From Arachis hypogaea (taxonomy: Eukaryota; Streptophyta; Magnoliopsida; Fabales; Fabaceae), in NCBI RefSeq assembly GCF_003086295.3, contig NC_092043.1, positions 49,070,598 to 49,134,597 of the forward strand: a DNA stretch of 64,000 bases, given 5' to 3'. Within the stretch, counting starts at the first letter, position 1; every line of letters starts with the position of its first letter. Shown here piece after piece: positions 24,593 through 36,070 of this stretch. Position numbers and translations under genes: made by a program. The notes below the pieces were generated by a model. That model was given only the letters and a program-made list of their open reading frames with translations, did not search any database and was not told where the DNA came from.

Positions 24593-25227
24593 GTATATAG
24601 TAGAAAAACACTAATATCAACAATGTGCAGCCAAAATTATAGGCCCCATTCACATGTGATATTATTTTCAAATAGTAGACACAAATATTTTGTCGTAATT
24701 AGCTAAATTTCACCTCTTTTTATTTTTAATATTGGGGTTACAGTGGTGTTTTTTAATAATGTAGAAACTTAGTGTATTTTTTGTTTATATGAATATCATA
24801 AGTCTAAAGGTTAAATTTGTAGTTTAAATTATTTTTTTTTAAAATTGCAAGTTTGAGCATCAGATTTGTATTATAATATTAAATTTTTTTTAAACATACT
24901 AATTGGACCATTCAATTTGCTTGAGAACGAAAAATTTTTATCTCACCACAAATCGAATCTTCCGATTTATGCACTCCAATTTATGCACTATAAAAATCTA
25001 TTGAGGGTCCAATTTATTATTTAAAATTTAAAATAATTTAAATTTATATCAAAGAAAAACACTTCAATTAACTATGATACTGGATTACACAATTTTTTTT
25101 CCATTTCCACAAAAATTAACCGAATTCCACACTTCTGGCCCATATTCCACCAAGTGATATTATTTTATCTTAAAATGAAAGTTGGATGTTGAAAGATGAA
25201 CGCGGAAATCATATGAAGATGCCATTT
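24593..25227. other. Spacer between the LINE and the SINE, no gene seen
   Basis: AT-rich DNA without open frames. It contains phrases ('caaatcgaatcttccgattt') related to the tandem unit at 16,166, suggesting another unclassified repeat family. Confidence 0.35.
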
Positions 25228-25417
25228 AACTAACTTGGGTTGGTCGAGTGGTCAGCTCACTCGTTCGCTTAAGCAAGTGTCGGAAGTTCAAATCCCGCCA
25301 TGCGCATGCAGCAACTTATTGGCCAGCGGCAGACCTTTAAATGGAGTTCAGATACGCAACAGATTAGTCTTTGACTTGTCAGATTGGGAAATATCGTGAG
25401 CAACAAAAAAAAAATAC
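25228..25417 (+). mobile_element. tRNA-derived SINE, copy 2, with 13-bp target duplication
   Basis: The head reads 'aactaacttgggttggtcga', then 'gtggtcagctcactcgttcg'. A clear B box (gaagttcaaatcccgcc) follows, and a 10-base A tail closes the element. The 13 bases 'gaagatgccattt' lie on both sides (25215-25227 and 25418-25430). Same family as 17,390-17,518. Confidence 0.85.
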
Positions 25418-25514
25418 GAAGATGCCATTTTTTATGATTATGATCTGTATTCAATAACATTAGTCCAAAGTCCACTTCTCGGTCAATGCTACATCCTTCA
25501 TTTTACTTTTTGTG

Positions 25515-26028
25515 CCCCCCCCCCCCCCCCTTCTCATATATATATCTCTCTCTCTCTCTCACTCTCATAATCATAGCTGCATGAACTCAATGGACGTGAT
25601 TATGCTTCTGTGAAGGCTGTTTTTACTACTGTAGAACTTTCTATTTTCAGAAAATTTTCACTATATCTGCTTTGGTTTCTGGTAAGGAAGTTAAATGCAG
25701 AAGGCACTTTCCCTTTCTTTTTGTGTTTCCCTCTCTTTCTACTCTTTTCAGAATAGGGTTTTGGACTTTGGCTCATGATTCTTGAAGATGAAATGAATCA
25801 GATTTCCTTTCTTTTTTAATTATATATTTTTTTTTTGTTTCCCCATGTTTTATTTGAAGGTTGACTTGACGCCTAAGTTGTTGACTTCTTCTGGTTGGCT
25901 TTATATTTTTGCAACATTAATTTCAAAGTTATAAATTATTGACATATAATTTTTTAAAAAGAAAATAAAGCTTAAAATTTTCTCACTTAATGACTTAATG
26001 AATGCAGAATAGCAGCAGAAGCATCATC
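25515..26028 (+). promoter_or_regulatory. Leader of the second CNGC gene: poly(C), CT tract, leader intron
   Basis: Sixteen C residues (25515-25530) precede a CT tract (25545-25560) and 'catagctgcatga', matching the leader of the first CNGC gene. A leader intron with acceptor 'gaatgcag' ends near 26,006, 22 bases before the ATG. Comparable leader sequence is absent upstream of modules 3, 4 and 5. Confidence 0.6.
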
Positions 26029-29000
26029 ATGGCTGCAAAGGAACAGAAGTTTGAAAGGTTTGTTTGGTCAAAGCCTGGTTTTGCCAAAACTATTGCATTT
26101 TTATTTTATTTCCTTATAATAGAAAATACGTTATTGACTTATTTTTCATATCCTTCACTCAGAGAATGTTCATGTCAATGATTTTCCTAAGAAAAATGAT
26201 CAAATTCACCTACAACAATCTTATTTAGACACAACTAAAAGTTGTTGGACAATTTTTTTAGAGCAACTGCACTATGAATCCCACTCATTCTATCTCTTAA
26301 CTTTGTTTTGCTTCCTGTTTTTCAGAAATTACAAACCTTTTAAGTTAGAGTAAAACTGCATTTCTAATAGCTGTACAAATAGCCGATAGCATTTTTGTTT
26401 TTCTTCAATTCACAAGACTGAGATCCCTTGTATAAGGGGAAATAAGTGCCAAAACACTTGACTCAACCAAGACTTGAGACAATTCATGCTATTAATTAGA
26501 CTACCTTCTGTCCTAGTTGCCTAGTTTTGGCAAGTCCCAGAATTGGATAAAGAACAATATAGTTAACTTCCATATTGGTGGTTCAAGATCTTGACTTCAC
26601 TCGGTCACAGATTTTGTTCATCCAGAATTGGGCTAACAAGAAACAATGTTGCATACCATGTAGAGGATTTATCTTATGGTTTTTGCTGTTTTTGGAAACT
26701 AGATTTTACTTAGTTTTTTTTTTTTTCTATGCAGGCTTGAGGATTTGAGATCAGATTCATCTGTGAGTATTGAGAAGAATGATTCAGCTAGTCATGAATT
26801 CAACAAAAGATTGGTTACTAAGAGAAAAGTTCTTAATCCACATGAGCCACTACTTCAGAAATGGAACAAAATATTTGTGATCACATGTGTCATGGCAATC
26901 TTTGTGGACCATCTTTTCTTTTACATCTCAGTTATCAATGACAAGGGAAAATGCCTCAACTTGGATGAAACACTGAAGATCACCGCATGTGTCCTTCGCA
27001 CATTCTTTGATCTTTTATATGTTCTTCGTATCATCTTTCAGTTTAGAACTGGGTTTATTGCCCCTTCTTCTCGAGTGTTCGGAAGGGGTGAGTTAATTGA
27101 TGACAGTATTGCTATAATGAAAAGATACTTAACTTCAAATTTCATCATTGACATTCTATCAATTATTCCACTTCCACAGGTATCTGCCTCTTCTACTCAT
27201 TCACTAATCTTTAAGTTAGCAATGCGTGTGTTTTTGTATATCATTAGTTACCTTCAGAGGAAAACATTTTACATTTTTACTATAACAAGTACCATGGAAT
27301 CCAAAATATATGAAGGCATCAGGAACAATATTTTGCAGTTTAGCTTGATGTGAAAAACATTATTTGATGCCAGTTTTAACAAATTTAATGTGTTCATAGA
27401 TGATCATCTTACCTATCATACCAGTTCCAAAACGCACTCTTCCATATCTGGCTCAGAATATGCTGAAGTACACAATAATTGTTCAGTATGTGCCAAGGCT
27501 TCTGCGGCTTTATCTACTACTCAAAGAAATAACCAACGCTTTTGGCACACTGACTGAGACGGCATGGGTTGGAGCTGCTTATAATCTTCTTCTCTGTATG
27601 CTAGCAAGTCATGTAAGCTAATTTTATTGCTAAATATTACCTCTCCTGAACACGTATCATCTTCTATCAAGCACAGTTTTATGACCACCAAGAACATGTT
27701 GCATACCAGGTAGTTGGAGCTTTTTGGTATCTGTTTTCGGTGGAATCAGAGGTCCGGTGTTGGCACACAAAGTTGAAGCACACTAAATTCTCTGCTGAGT
27801 CCTACCTTAGCTGTGGACAACACTACAAACAAGATGTTTTATCACTTTTGAACAGCTCTAACACTTGCCCTTACATTGATATTGATCCTCAAAACAGCAA
27901 AGACCCAACAGTTTTCGATTTCGGGATATTTACACCAGCTCTGAAGTCTCATGTGGTAGAATCAACTACAGGTTTTACTCAGAAGTTCTTCTTCTGCTTT
28001 TGGTGGGGTTTGCGCAATTTAAGGTTTCTGAACAAACTTTTCTGTTCTTCACTTGCATGCAATATTCATGTTTTATAAACTTTTGATATTCTTTTAGTTC
28101 ATAATTTCATTCCTAGTGTTTCTATAATTTATCATTCATAACTTCTTATTTGAAGAGACAACTTAAAATTATTCCTAAAGTCAGATTGTTATCCTATTTT
28201 GCAGTTCTCTTGGGCAAAACCTCCTGGGTAGTACTTATATTTGGGAGAATATCTTTGCTATCTTTATTGCGATCTTTGGATTGGTTCTGTTCTCATCACT
28301 AATAGGAAACATGCAGGTGACTTTTTAGTTAGGACTACAATCATATAAAAGACCTTGTCGTCTTAGGCTGCGTTTGTTTACAAGCACAGTACACTGAGAA
28401 ATAAAATCATGTTTGGCAAGTGAGACATGGACACAGACATCTATGTCCTGAGACACTAAATTAATGTATTTTGTATTCTTTTTTATAAGAGAGACACATA
28501 GACACTAGTAAGAGGACACAACTTATTTTATTATTTTTCCTCTCAATGTCCCTATTAATTTTTCATAACTACATTTTTTTACTATTATATTTTTTTCCTA
28601 AATGTAAGAAAGAAAATGCGTATAAATTGGACTTTTTATAATTTGTTTCAACTTATATGGTTTATCTAATTTTTTGTGTCTCTATCTTTTATGTCATGTT
28701 TTTAGCATCTTATCTTTTTCTGTTTTCAAAACCAAACATAGCCTAACAGACATACATAGATAGAGCAATTCACGAGTCATCCTCCACCAGATTTTAAACA
28801 TGGGAAAACAGCAGTCACCTAGAAAGACTGACTAAACTAGTTTTGAACTGCTGCACCACTTGTAATGAATTTATGTATTGTTACAGAAATATCTACAATC
28901 TACAAGCGTAAGTGTTGAAGAGATGAGATTTGAAGAGATGAAAATCAAAAGGAGGGAGGTAGAGCACTGGATGTCCTACAGAATGATACCTAGCTCCTTG

Positions 29001-30789
29001 AAGGAAAGAATCAGAAGGTATGATAAATACAAATGGCAACAAAATAGGGGTGTTGAGGAGGAAGCATTAACTGGAAGCTTCCCTAAAGATCTCAGAAGGG
29101 ACATAAAGCGCCATATTTGCTTGCGGTTAATTAGAAGAGTGAGTACATCCATTTATAAAAAGGAAATGTTTTATGCTGACAATCATTCAACAATAAAAGT
29201 CAATCAAGTTTTATGATGTGGTATTATATTATATATATGATTCAATGAATTCTGAAAAATATTTTAGACTTATATTATCTACGCTGAGTAATGAAAAGAA
29301 AATTTCATATTTTTGTTTCTCTAGGTGCCAATGCTTGAGGCCATGAACAACCAGTTATTGGATGCAATGTGTATTAGAATGAAGCCATTCCTTTATACAG
29401 AAGACAGCTACATTGTTTGTGAAGGAGATCCAGTCGAAGAAATCCTCTTCATTATGGATGGAAGCCTTGCTTCTGTAACAACAAATGGAGGGAGATCTAG
29501 TTTCTTCAACTGTTTTCTCAAGGCTGGTGACTTTTGTGGAGAAGAGCTTTTGGCATGGGCCTTGGATCCTAACTCCTCAAATCTACCCATTTCAACTAGA
29601 ACAGTACAGACTTTGACAGGAGTTGAAGCCTTTGTTCTCATGGCTGATGACTTGAAGCTTGTTGCTATTCAGTTTCAACGTCTTATGAACATGAAACAGC
29701 TCCAACACACTTTCAGGCAAGGCTTGACGATTAGTTCATATTTTTCCTCCTTGATAAGATAATGCATCATTGCATTTTCATAGTTGTGTTACATGTATTC
29801 TTCACCTTTCCTTGTACATTACACCAACTCAGTTCCTTCTACCATTGGATAAGTGTGTGGAATCCAAATCACTTGGGCCTCATACTAATCCAATGGTAGA
29901 AAGTAGAGTGATTAAACTTAATGTACAAGAAAGGGTGGAGTATTAAATAAATAAATAAACGTTTCTCCAACTTTACATTCTGGTGTAGAAGTGTTGAAAC
30001 AGGGAACTTGGTGATGAAATCATCCAAAACTACAACTTTTATTTAGATTCTGGTAGTAATTTGGTTAGAACTTAAAACACCCTATCAATTATTATTTGGT
30101 CTAAACAACGATCATCGTTTAAAGTCTTCTCATATGGTGCTAGAGTTGAGTTGGTTTGCAATGTGATTAAGACTTCCCATTGCTAGTTTTTTTTTTTATT
30201 TTGATTTTGTATTTTTTTTTAAAGTTCAAACGAATCAAATCCGCAACTTACTTAAAAGGAAACAACATCCAATGTAATTGAATCACCAATGAGTCAATAC
30301 TCACACACAAGTTATCAATAATATCAATAGCAAAAAACACCATTTGAACCATATAGTAGAAGCTATCATTCATAATTGCATTTGCATGTAGAAAAAAATG
30401 GTGTGGGGAATATGAGATTATGGCAAAGATCTTAACCAACTCCATCTTAAGCATGAAAATATAAGAAAACAAAAATATGCTAACCACATTCAGCAATTAT
30501 CTCCAGGTTCTATTCCCATCAATGGAGGACATGGGCTGCATGTTTCATACAAGTAGCTTGGCGTCGGTACCAGAAAAAGAAGATTGAGAAGGCATTACGT
30601 GAAGCAGAACGTGGCATACAAGCTTTTACAAGTAAGGATGGGTATGTATCAAGTACTCCCCCCACTCGCTCTCTTCTGTATATGCATCAAGTTTTCATTC
30701 AATGGATTACATCCCCTGTCAATTCATCCAATGGATTTCATCTCCTGTCAAAGTACCAGGAAATGCATCCATTTACTTGTATCACATAA
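26029..30789 (+). CDS. CNGC: CNGC module 2 (first unit of the tandem array)
   Basis: Exons 26029-26057, 26735-27179, 27400-27612, 27710-28023, 28205-28316, 28887-29138, 29325-29716 and 30507 onward. Exon 1 encodes MAAKEQKFER, paralogous to exon 1 of the gene at 13.3 kb. The S1 to S6 core, filter GQNL, phosphate-binding cassette GDFCGEEL and IQ motif (FIQVAWRRYQKKK) are present. The pre-S1 region is short compared with the other modules. Exon 6 is 252 nt, five codons longer than in module 1. If exon 8 is read to its stop (30787-30789), the tail is odd. It contains a tandem duplication of about 27 bases ('tcaatggatt...cctgtcaa', about 30,697-30,752) and lacks resemblance to other CNGC tails. 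Alternatively exon 8 ends at 30641 (GG then gtatgt) and splices in frame to module 3. As a separate protein it would be about 679 residues. A MITE sits in intron 5 and a hairpin in intron 7. Confidence 0.85.
28363..28746. mobile_element. About 384-bp MITE in module 2 intron 5
   Basis: The left end 'ttaggctgcgtttgttt' pairs with the right end 'aaccaaacatagcctaa' (three mismatches). The interior has repeated 'gagacac' motifs and no coding capacity. The termini resemble PIF/hAT-type MITEs; class not certain. Confidence 0.65.
29803..29937. repeat. 135-bp long-stem hairpin in module 2 intron 7
   Basis: The left arm 'cacctttccttgtacatta' and right arm 'taatgtacaagaaagggtg' are inverted copies. A second stem pairs 'ttctaccattggat' with 'atccaatggtagaa'. 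A similar phrase ('caaatcacttggaccaacgg') recurs near 42,565 in module 5 intron 7. Confidence 0.65.
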
Positions 30790-31567
30790 TAAAAGGCTAA
30801 GTTACACCAACTTCCTTGAAATTATGTGATCTTTACACATGAAATCTTTAGAGGAAGTCTGTATCATGTTTTCGATGTTAGTATCACATTTTATAAAATA
30901 CAAGAATGCTAGAGTATTATATAACTTAAATCTCATGGGAGGTTATGTATATTTTTAAAAATGGAAGTGTCATGTGTAAATTGTAATATTGCCTAAATTG
31001 CAGGGAGGTGAATACAATTTTCCCCAAAATAAATGGTTCATTTAGTTCACTTGGGCAGTTCATGAAAAAATTAAATAAAAGGATAAAAGTTACTTTTAAT
31101 GATTTGCCTAAAAGTATAAAAAAATTACCTATTTCTAAATGGTATTCTCTGATGTATGACAAATTGACACAAATTAGTGCAACTAATAATTCAGTTATGA
31201 TTGATGTTATTGCCACACTGTTACTGTCAGTTAAAGTATTTTCCTTTATTTAAAATGCTAATTTTGTGGTTCAAGTTCTTGATCTTCCTAAGTTTGCTGA
31301 AAATTTGTTCAAATGTCATTTAGACTAACTAACAAGTAACAACAAAGGGTTACATCTTCCTACCACACAAACCCTAGCCTACTCCAATGTATGGCCGCTA
31401 TTAATGAGCTTTGATCATCCGATTATTTTCACTTTGGAGAACAGAGTCCTCAGCCACATAACTGTCATCTTGGAGATTTGATCTTATGATTTTTGTTAAT
31501 GATGAAAGCTAGTTGATGCTACCAAGTGTTCAATCAATGTCTTCACTGAATTTATATTTTTGTTCAG

Positions 31568-34500
31568 GCTTGATGATGAGAGGTCAACATCATCAAATGA
31601 TTCTACTGATGTTGGATTTCACAATAGAAAACATAAATCAAGAGTAAGCCTATCAAGTGATGGACCAATAAAAAAGGTGGTTACAAGGATCAAAGTTCTT
31701 GACCCACAGGGATCACTACTTCAGAAATGGAACAAAATTTTTGTGATCACAAGTGTGATGGCAATATCTGTTGACCCTCTTTTCTTTTACATCCCAGTGA
31801 TCAATGACAGGGGGAAATGCCTTAACTTGGATAAAAAGCTAAAGATTACTGCATGTGTTCTTCGCACATTCTTTGATCTTTTCTATGTTCTTCATATCAT
31901 CTTTCAGTTTAGAACTGGGTTTATTGCTCCTTCTTCTCGCGTATTTGTAAGGGGTATGCTGGTTGATGACACTGGTGCTATAATCAAAAGATACTTAAGT
32001 TCACATTTTGTCATTGACATTCTATCAATCATTCCACTTCCACAGGTATCTGCATCTTTTACTCGTTATGTTGTTCTTAATTTAGAGTTCAGGCATGCTT
32101 GCTTTGTTGTGTACTTGTAACAACTGGTACCTGCACGAATTAGAGTGCACCCACACACACACAGAGGAAGAAGAAACAGAAGGATGGATCGAGATGATCT
32201 CACCCCTGTACTATTATTGAATATAGGATAATGCAGAAATACAGAAAAGGGAAAATGATAGGGTTGTGATTAGAGAGCCAGCCTCTCTCGATGCCCATTC
32301 CAATACTCACTCCAAAATCTGCTCACTCACTCTCTATTCTGTTAGTCAAATACTCTCCTCATGATTTCCTCATTCCCTGGCCCATGTGGCAAGTTTGTTA
32401 CAAATATATTCCTAATTGCACTTTTTCCCATACTACTCCTGTCTTCTTGCTACTGTAATGAAAAAGGCAAGGGAGGAATCTTCCCTTTATGATTCTTAGA
32501 AACTTCTATTCCATTCTCCTCTGACCTCAGTAATCTCATTGGGGCTGTTACGGTATTTATTAGTGCAGAAATCAATTTTCTGAAAAATAACTTGTACACA
32601 CAACATGCATCTACAAAAGAAACTTATACAAGATGGTTAAGACAGGGTAATGATAAGAAGTGATCATCATAACCCTGCATAACTTGCTGAAATGAACTAT
32701 GTTAACTTTTGTTGCAGTAACTACCTAACTAGTGGCAGCAACTCATGGCTATGACAACAGTGGCCATCATTAAACAAATAAAAGACTTTAGTTTAGCAAA
32801 ATATTTTGAGTTTATCTGAACCATTGATGGTTAGAATCCCTTGAAACATAGTTAACCCCATGAAATGATTTTTATATCCTGGATGGAAGACATTCCTTTA
32901 TGTTAACCTTAGATGAAAGTATTTTCCTACAACAAGTACCGTGATATCCAGAAAGAAGGCATCAATACTTTTCTATGATGAGAAGAACAATTGAGTTCAC
33001 TGTTAATTTTGACAGTCCTAATTTTATTTTTCCTCAGATGGTCATCTTAGCTATTGTTCCAATCCCAAGATGCTCAGTTCCATACATGGTAAAGAATCTG
33101 TTGAAGTACACAGTAATATCTCAGTATGTACCAAGACTTCTGCGACTCTATCAGTTATTCAAAGAAGAAACAAAAACTTGGGGGGCATTAACTGAGACAG
33201 CATGGTTCGGAGCTGCTTATAATCTTCTTCTTTATATCGTTGCAAGTCATGTAAGCTGACTTTATTGCTCATTATCAACTCATCAATGGTCCTATTTATC
33301 ATCAACAGTTTTATGATGAGCAAGAACATGTTGCATACCAGGTAATAGGAGCTTCATGGTATTTATTGTCAGTAGAATCGAAGGTTCGCTGTTGGCAGGG
33401 ACAGTTGAAACATACTAATTTCTCTACCGAATCCTACCTTAGCTGTGGACAATACTATAAGCAAGATGTTCTATCACTGCTGAATAGTTCTATTTCTTGC
33501 CCTTACGTTGATACTGAAAACAACATAGATCCAACAGTTTTTGACTTTGGAATATTTACACCAGCTCTACAATCTCGTGTGGTAGAATCAACCACAGACT
33601 TCACTCAGAAGTTCTTCTTCTGCTTTTGGTGGGGTTTGCGCAATCTAATGTTGGTGAACAATCTTTTCTTTTCTTGACTACACATGCAAGACTGATCTTT
33701 TTTTTTACCTGAAACTTTATAATATCCTTGATTTGTTTGTCATATTTTACAGTGCTCTTGGGCAAACCCTCCTGTGTAGTACTTATATTTGGGAGAATAT
33801 CTTTGCTATCATCATAGCCATCTTTGGGCTGGTTCTGTTCTGTTCACTTATAGCAAACGTACAGGTAACTCTTGGTTAGGAAATCTTATACATGATAGGG
33901 CTCTTGCACATATTCGGTGCAATACCAGAAGCCTAATTAGTTTCTGTTTCCATTTCCTGTTTTCACTTGTTCCAGTTTTTTCGAAACATAATACCGAAAT
34001 AGAAAACACTAAAATGAAAACAGAAACCAATTAGGAAATGTTTTTGAATTTCCTGTAAGTAATGGATTTATGGGTTGTACTGTAACAGAAATATCTACAT
34101 TCCGCAACTGTAAAAGTTCAAGACATGAGATTTGAGGAGATTAAATTCAAGAGGAGGGATGTAGAGCGGTGGATATCCCACCGTAAGCTACCAAAAAACT
34201 TGAAGGAAAGAATTAAAAGATATGAACAATACAAATGGCAAGAAAACAAGGGTCTTGAGGAGGAAGACTTAATTGCAAACCTCCCCAAAGATCTCCGAAG
34301 GGACATAAAGCGTCATCTTTGCTTGCACTTACTTAAAAAAGTGAATATCATCTATGATCATCTCATCCAATCTATAAATTATCTTTAATTAAAAGTATCA
34401 GCATAATGTATGTTTTACCATCAATAGATCACATATTTTAAACCTTCTGGAGTAGTAATATAACTGTTTCAACAATCATAAGGCTGGATATCGTTTGCAT

Positions 34501-35602
34501 AAATTAAGCATTTATATTCTTATGACACCAGGTGCCAATGCTTGAGAATGTGGACAAGAGGTTGTTGGATGGCATGTGTGATAGACTGAAGCCAGTCCTT
34601 TACACGGAGAAGAGCAACATTGTTTACAAAGGAGATCTGATTGATGAAATGATCTTTGTTATGAGTGGAAAACTTGCTAGTACCACAACAAATGATGGAA
34701 GATCTAGTGCTGTCAAATCCTTGCTCTCGGCTGGTGACTTTTGTGGAGAAGAGCTTCTAACATGGGCCTTGAGTCCTAACTCCTTAGATCTACCATTACC
34801 AATTTCAAATAGAACAGTAGACACTATATCAGAAGTTGAAGCATTTGCTCTATTGGCTGATGACTTGAAGTTTGTTGTATCTCAATTTCGAAATCTTATA
34901 AATAGCAAACAACTCGAGCAAACTTTAAGGCAAGGCTTGACAATACATGTTTTACTTTTTCCTCTCCTTGATAATGCATCTTTATATTCTTGTCTAGTAT
35001 TAGAGAATAGGACACAAGGTGCAGAAGTCATCCAAAATTATGACCTTTGTTTAGATTTTGAAGTGCATCTATGTGTGTGTGTATTGTCTGTTTAAACCAC
35101 CACCAGCATTTGAAGAGTATTAAACCCGAGACCTTAATTAAGGGGAAGAGTACAAAACCAACATAATTCAATTGCATTCGAAATAAGATAGAAACATTAT
35201 CAATAGTGATGAAAAATACGTTTAACGACCAACCCTATTGTAGGTCATTATTCCTACTTGCTCATGTTATTAGGGTAAGGATCTTCTAAGTAACTCCATC
35301 TTAAACATGAAAATTAGAAAAAAGCAGATAGAATTCAAAACCTTATTCAGCAATGTGTCTCCAGGTTCTTCTCCCAGCAGTGGAGGACGTGGGCTGCATG
35401 TATGATACAGGCAGCATGGCGTCGATACTTGCAAAAAAAGGCTGAGAGGGCCTCTTGTGAAGCAGAAGAACTAGATGCTTTTGCAAATCAGGATGGGCAT
35501 GCATCTTCACCAAGCTCTGCCACATCTGTATATGTATCAAGGTTTGCATCCAGTGCTTTCCAACTGCGTGAAGTGGCAATTATTTATTTCCTTCACTCAT
35601 AG
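31568..35602 (+). CDS. CNGC: CNGC module 3 (no start exon of its own)
   Basis: Exons 31568-32045, 33038-33250, 33342-33649, 33753-33864, 34089-34340, 34532-34929 and 35365 to the stop at 35600-35602 (or to 35541 if spliced onward). The module begins at an acceptor (tgttcag) with the same phase as exon 2 of module 2 (G then CTT GAT GAT), and I find no credible ATG exon in the 900 bases before it. The sequence there is a copy of module 2 intron 1. S1-S6, CNBD (GDFCGEEL) and IQ (MIQAAWRRYLQKK) are intact. The filter reads GQTL instead of GQNL, and S6 ends IANVQ rather than IGNMQ. The donor of the exon before the filter is changed from AAG/gt to AAT/gt. It is open throughout, so it is not an obvious pseudogene, but independent expression would need a promoter I cannot see. 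Confidence 0.75.
32130..32990. other. Insertion-like expansion of module 3 intron 2
   Basis: This intron is about 990 bases, against 220-310 in the sister modules. The extra DNA starts near a (CA)n stretch at 32,150 and includes 'gtactattattgaatatagg' and a CT-rich block near 32,280-32,520. That suits a decayed transposon or solo LTR. I found no defining termini or coding sequence. Confidence 0.4.
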
Positions 35603-36070
35603 AAAAAAAAAAAAGTAAAAGCTCTTCCGCATGATTTGATTTGCCAAATAAAAAAAAATTCAATTATGATTGATGTTACAAAGATTACTACAAGACTATA
35701 GTTAATTACAAGCAGTTTAAAAGTTTAAATTGAAGGCCAAATATGAGTTTAGGACAAGATTAACAGCTTTATTTGTAGTTCAAGTTCCTGATCTTATGTT
35801 CACTTTCATAACTGATTTGTTCATCTAGAATATTAACTATTCAGCGACAATGGGGTAGGTTGTCCGTAGCCCATAGACGCCATTATTACATCCAGAGCTT
35901 TGATCATCATATAATCTTAACTTTGGATAACAGTATACAGACGTTGAATTCTGAATTGGCCTCTTAGATATTTGATCTTATGATATTTGTTGATGGAAAC
36001 TAGTTGATGCTAACATATAGATGAGTCCTATTTCAAGCTACTTTCTTACTGAGTTGATATTTCTATGCAG

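Noticed and set aside
24593..24671. Upstream extension of the LINE endonuclease frame to an ATG at 24,671
   Set aside because: The extra hydrophobic residues are flanking AT-rich host DNA read in frame; LINE homology starts only at about 24,592.
35861..35870. Start exon ATGGG/gtaggt for module 4
   Set aside because: In frame when spliced to 36,071 but only two codons long, without a leader or similarity to the known start exons (MTEKKFVR, MAAKEQKFER). Kept only as a weak alternative.
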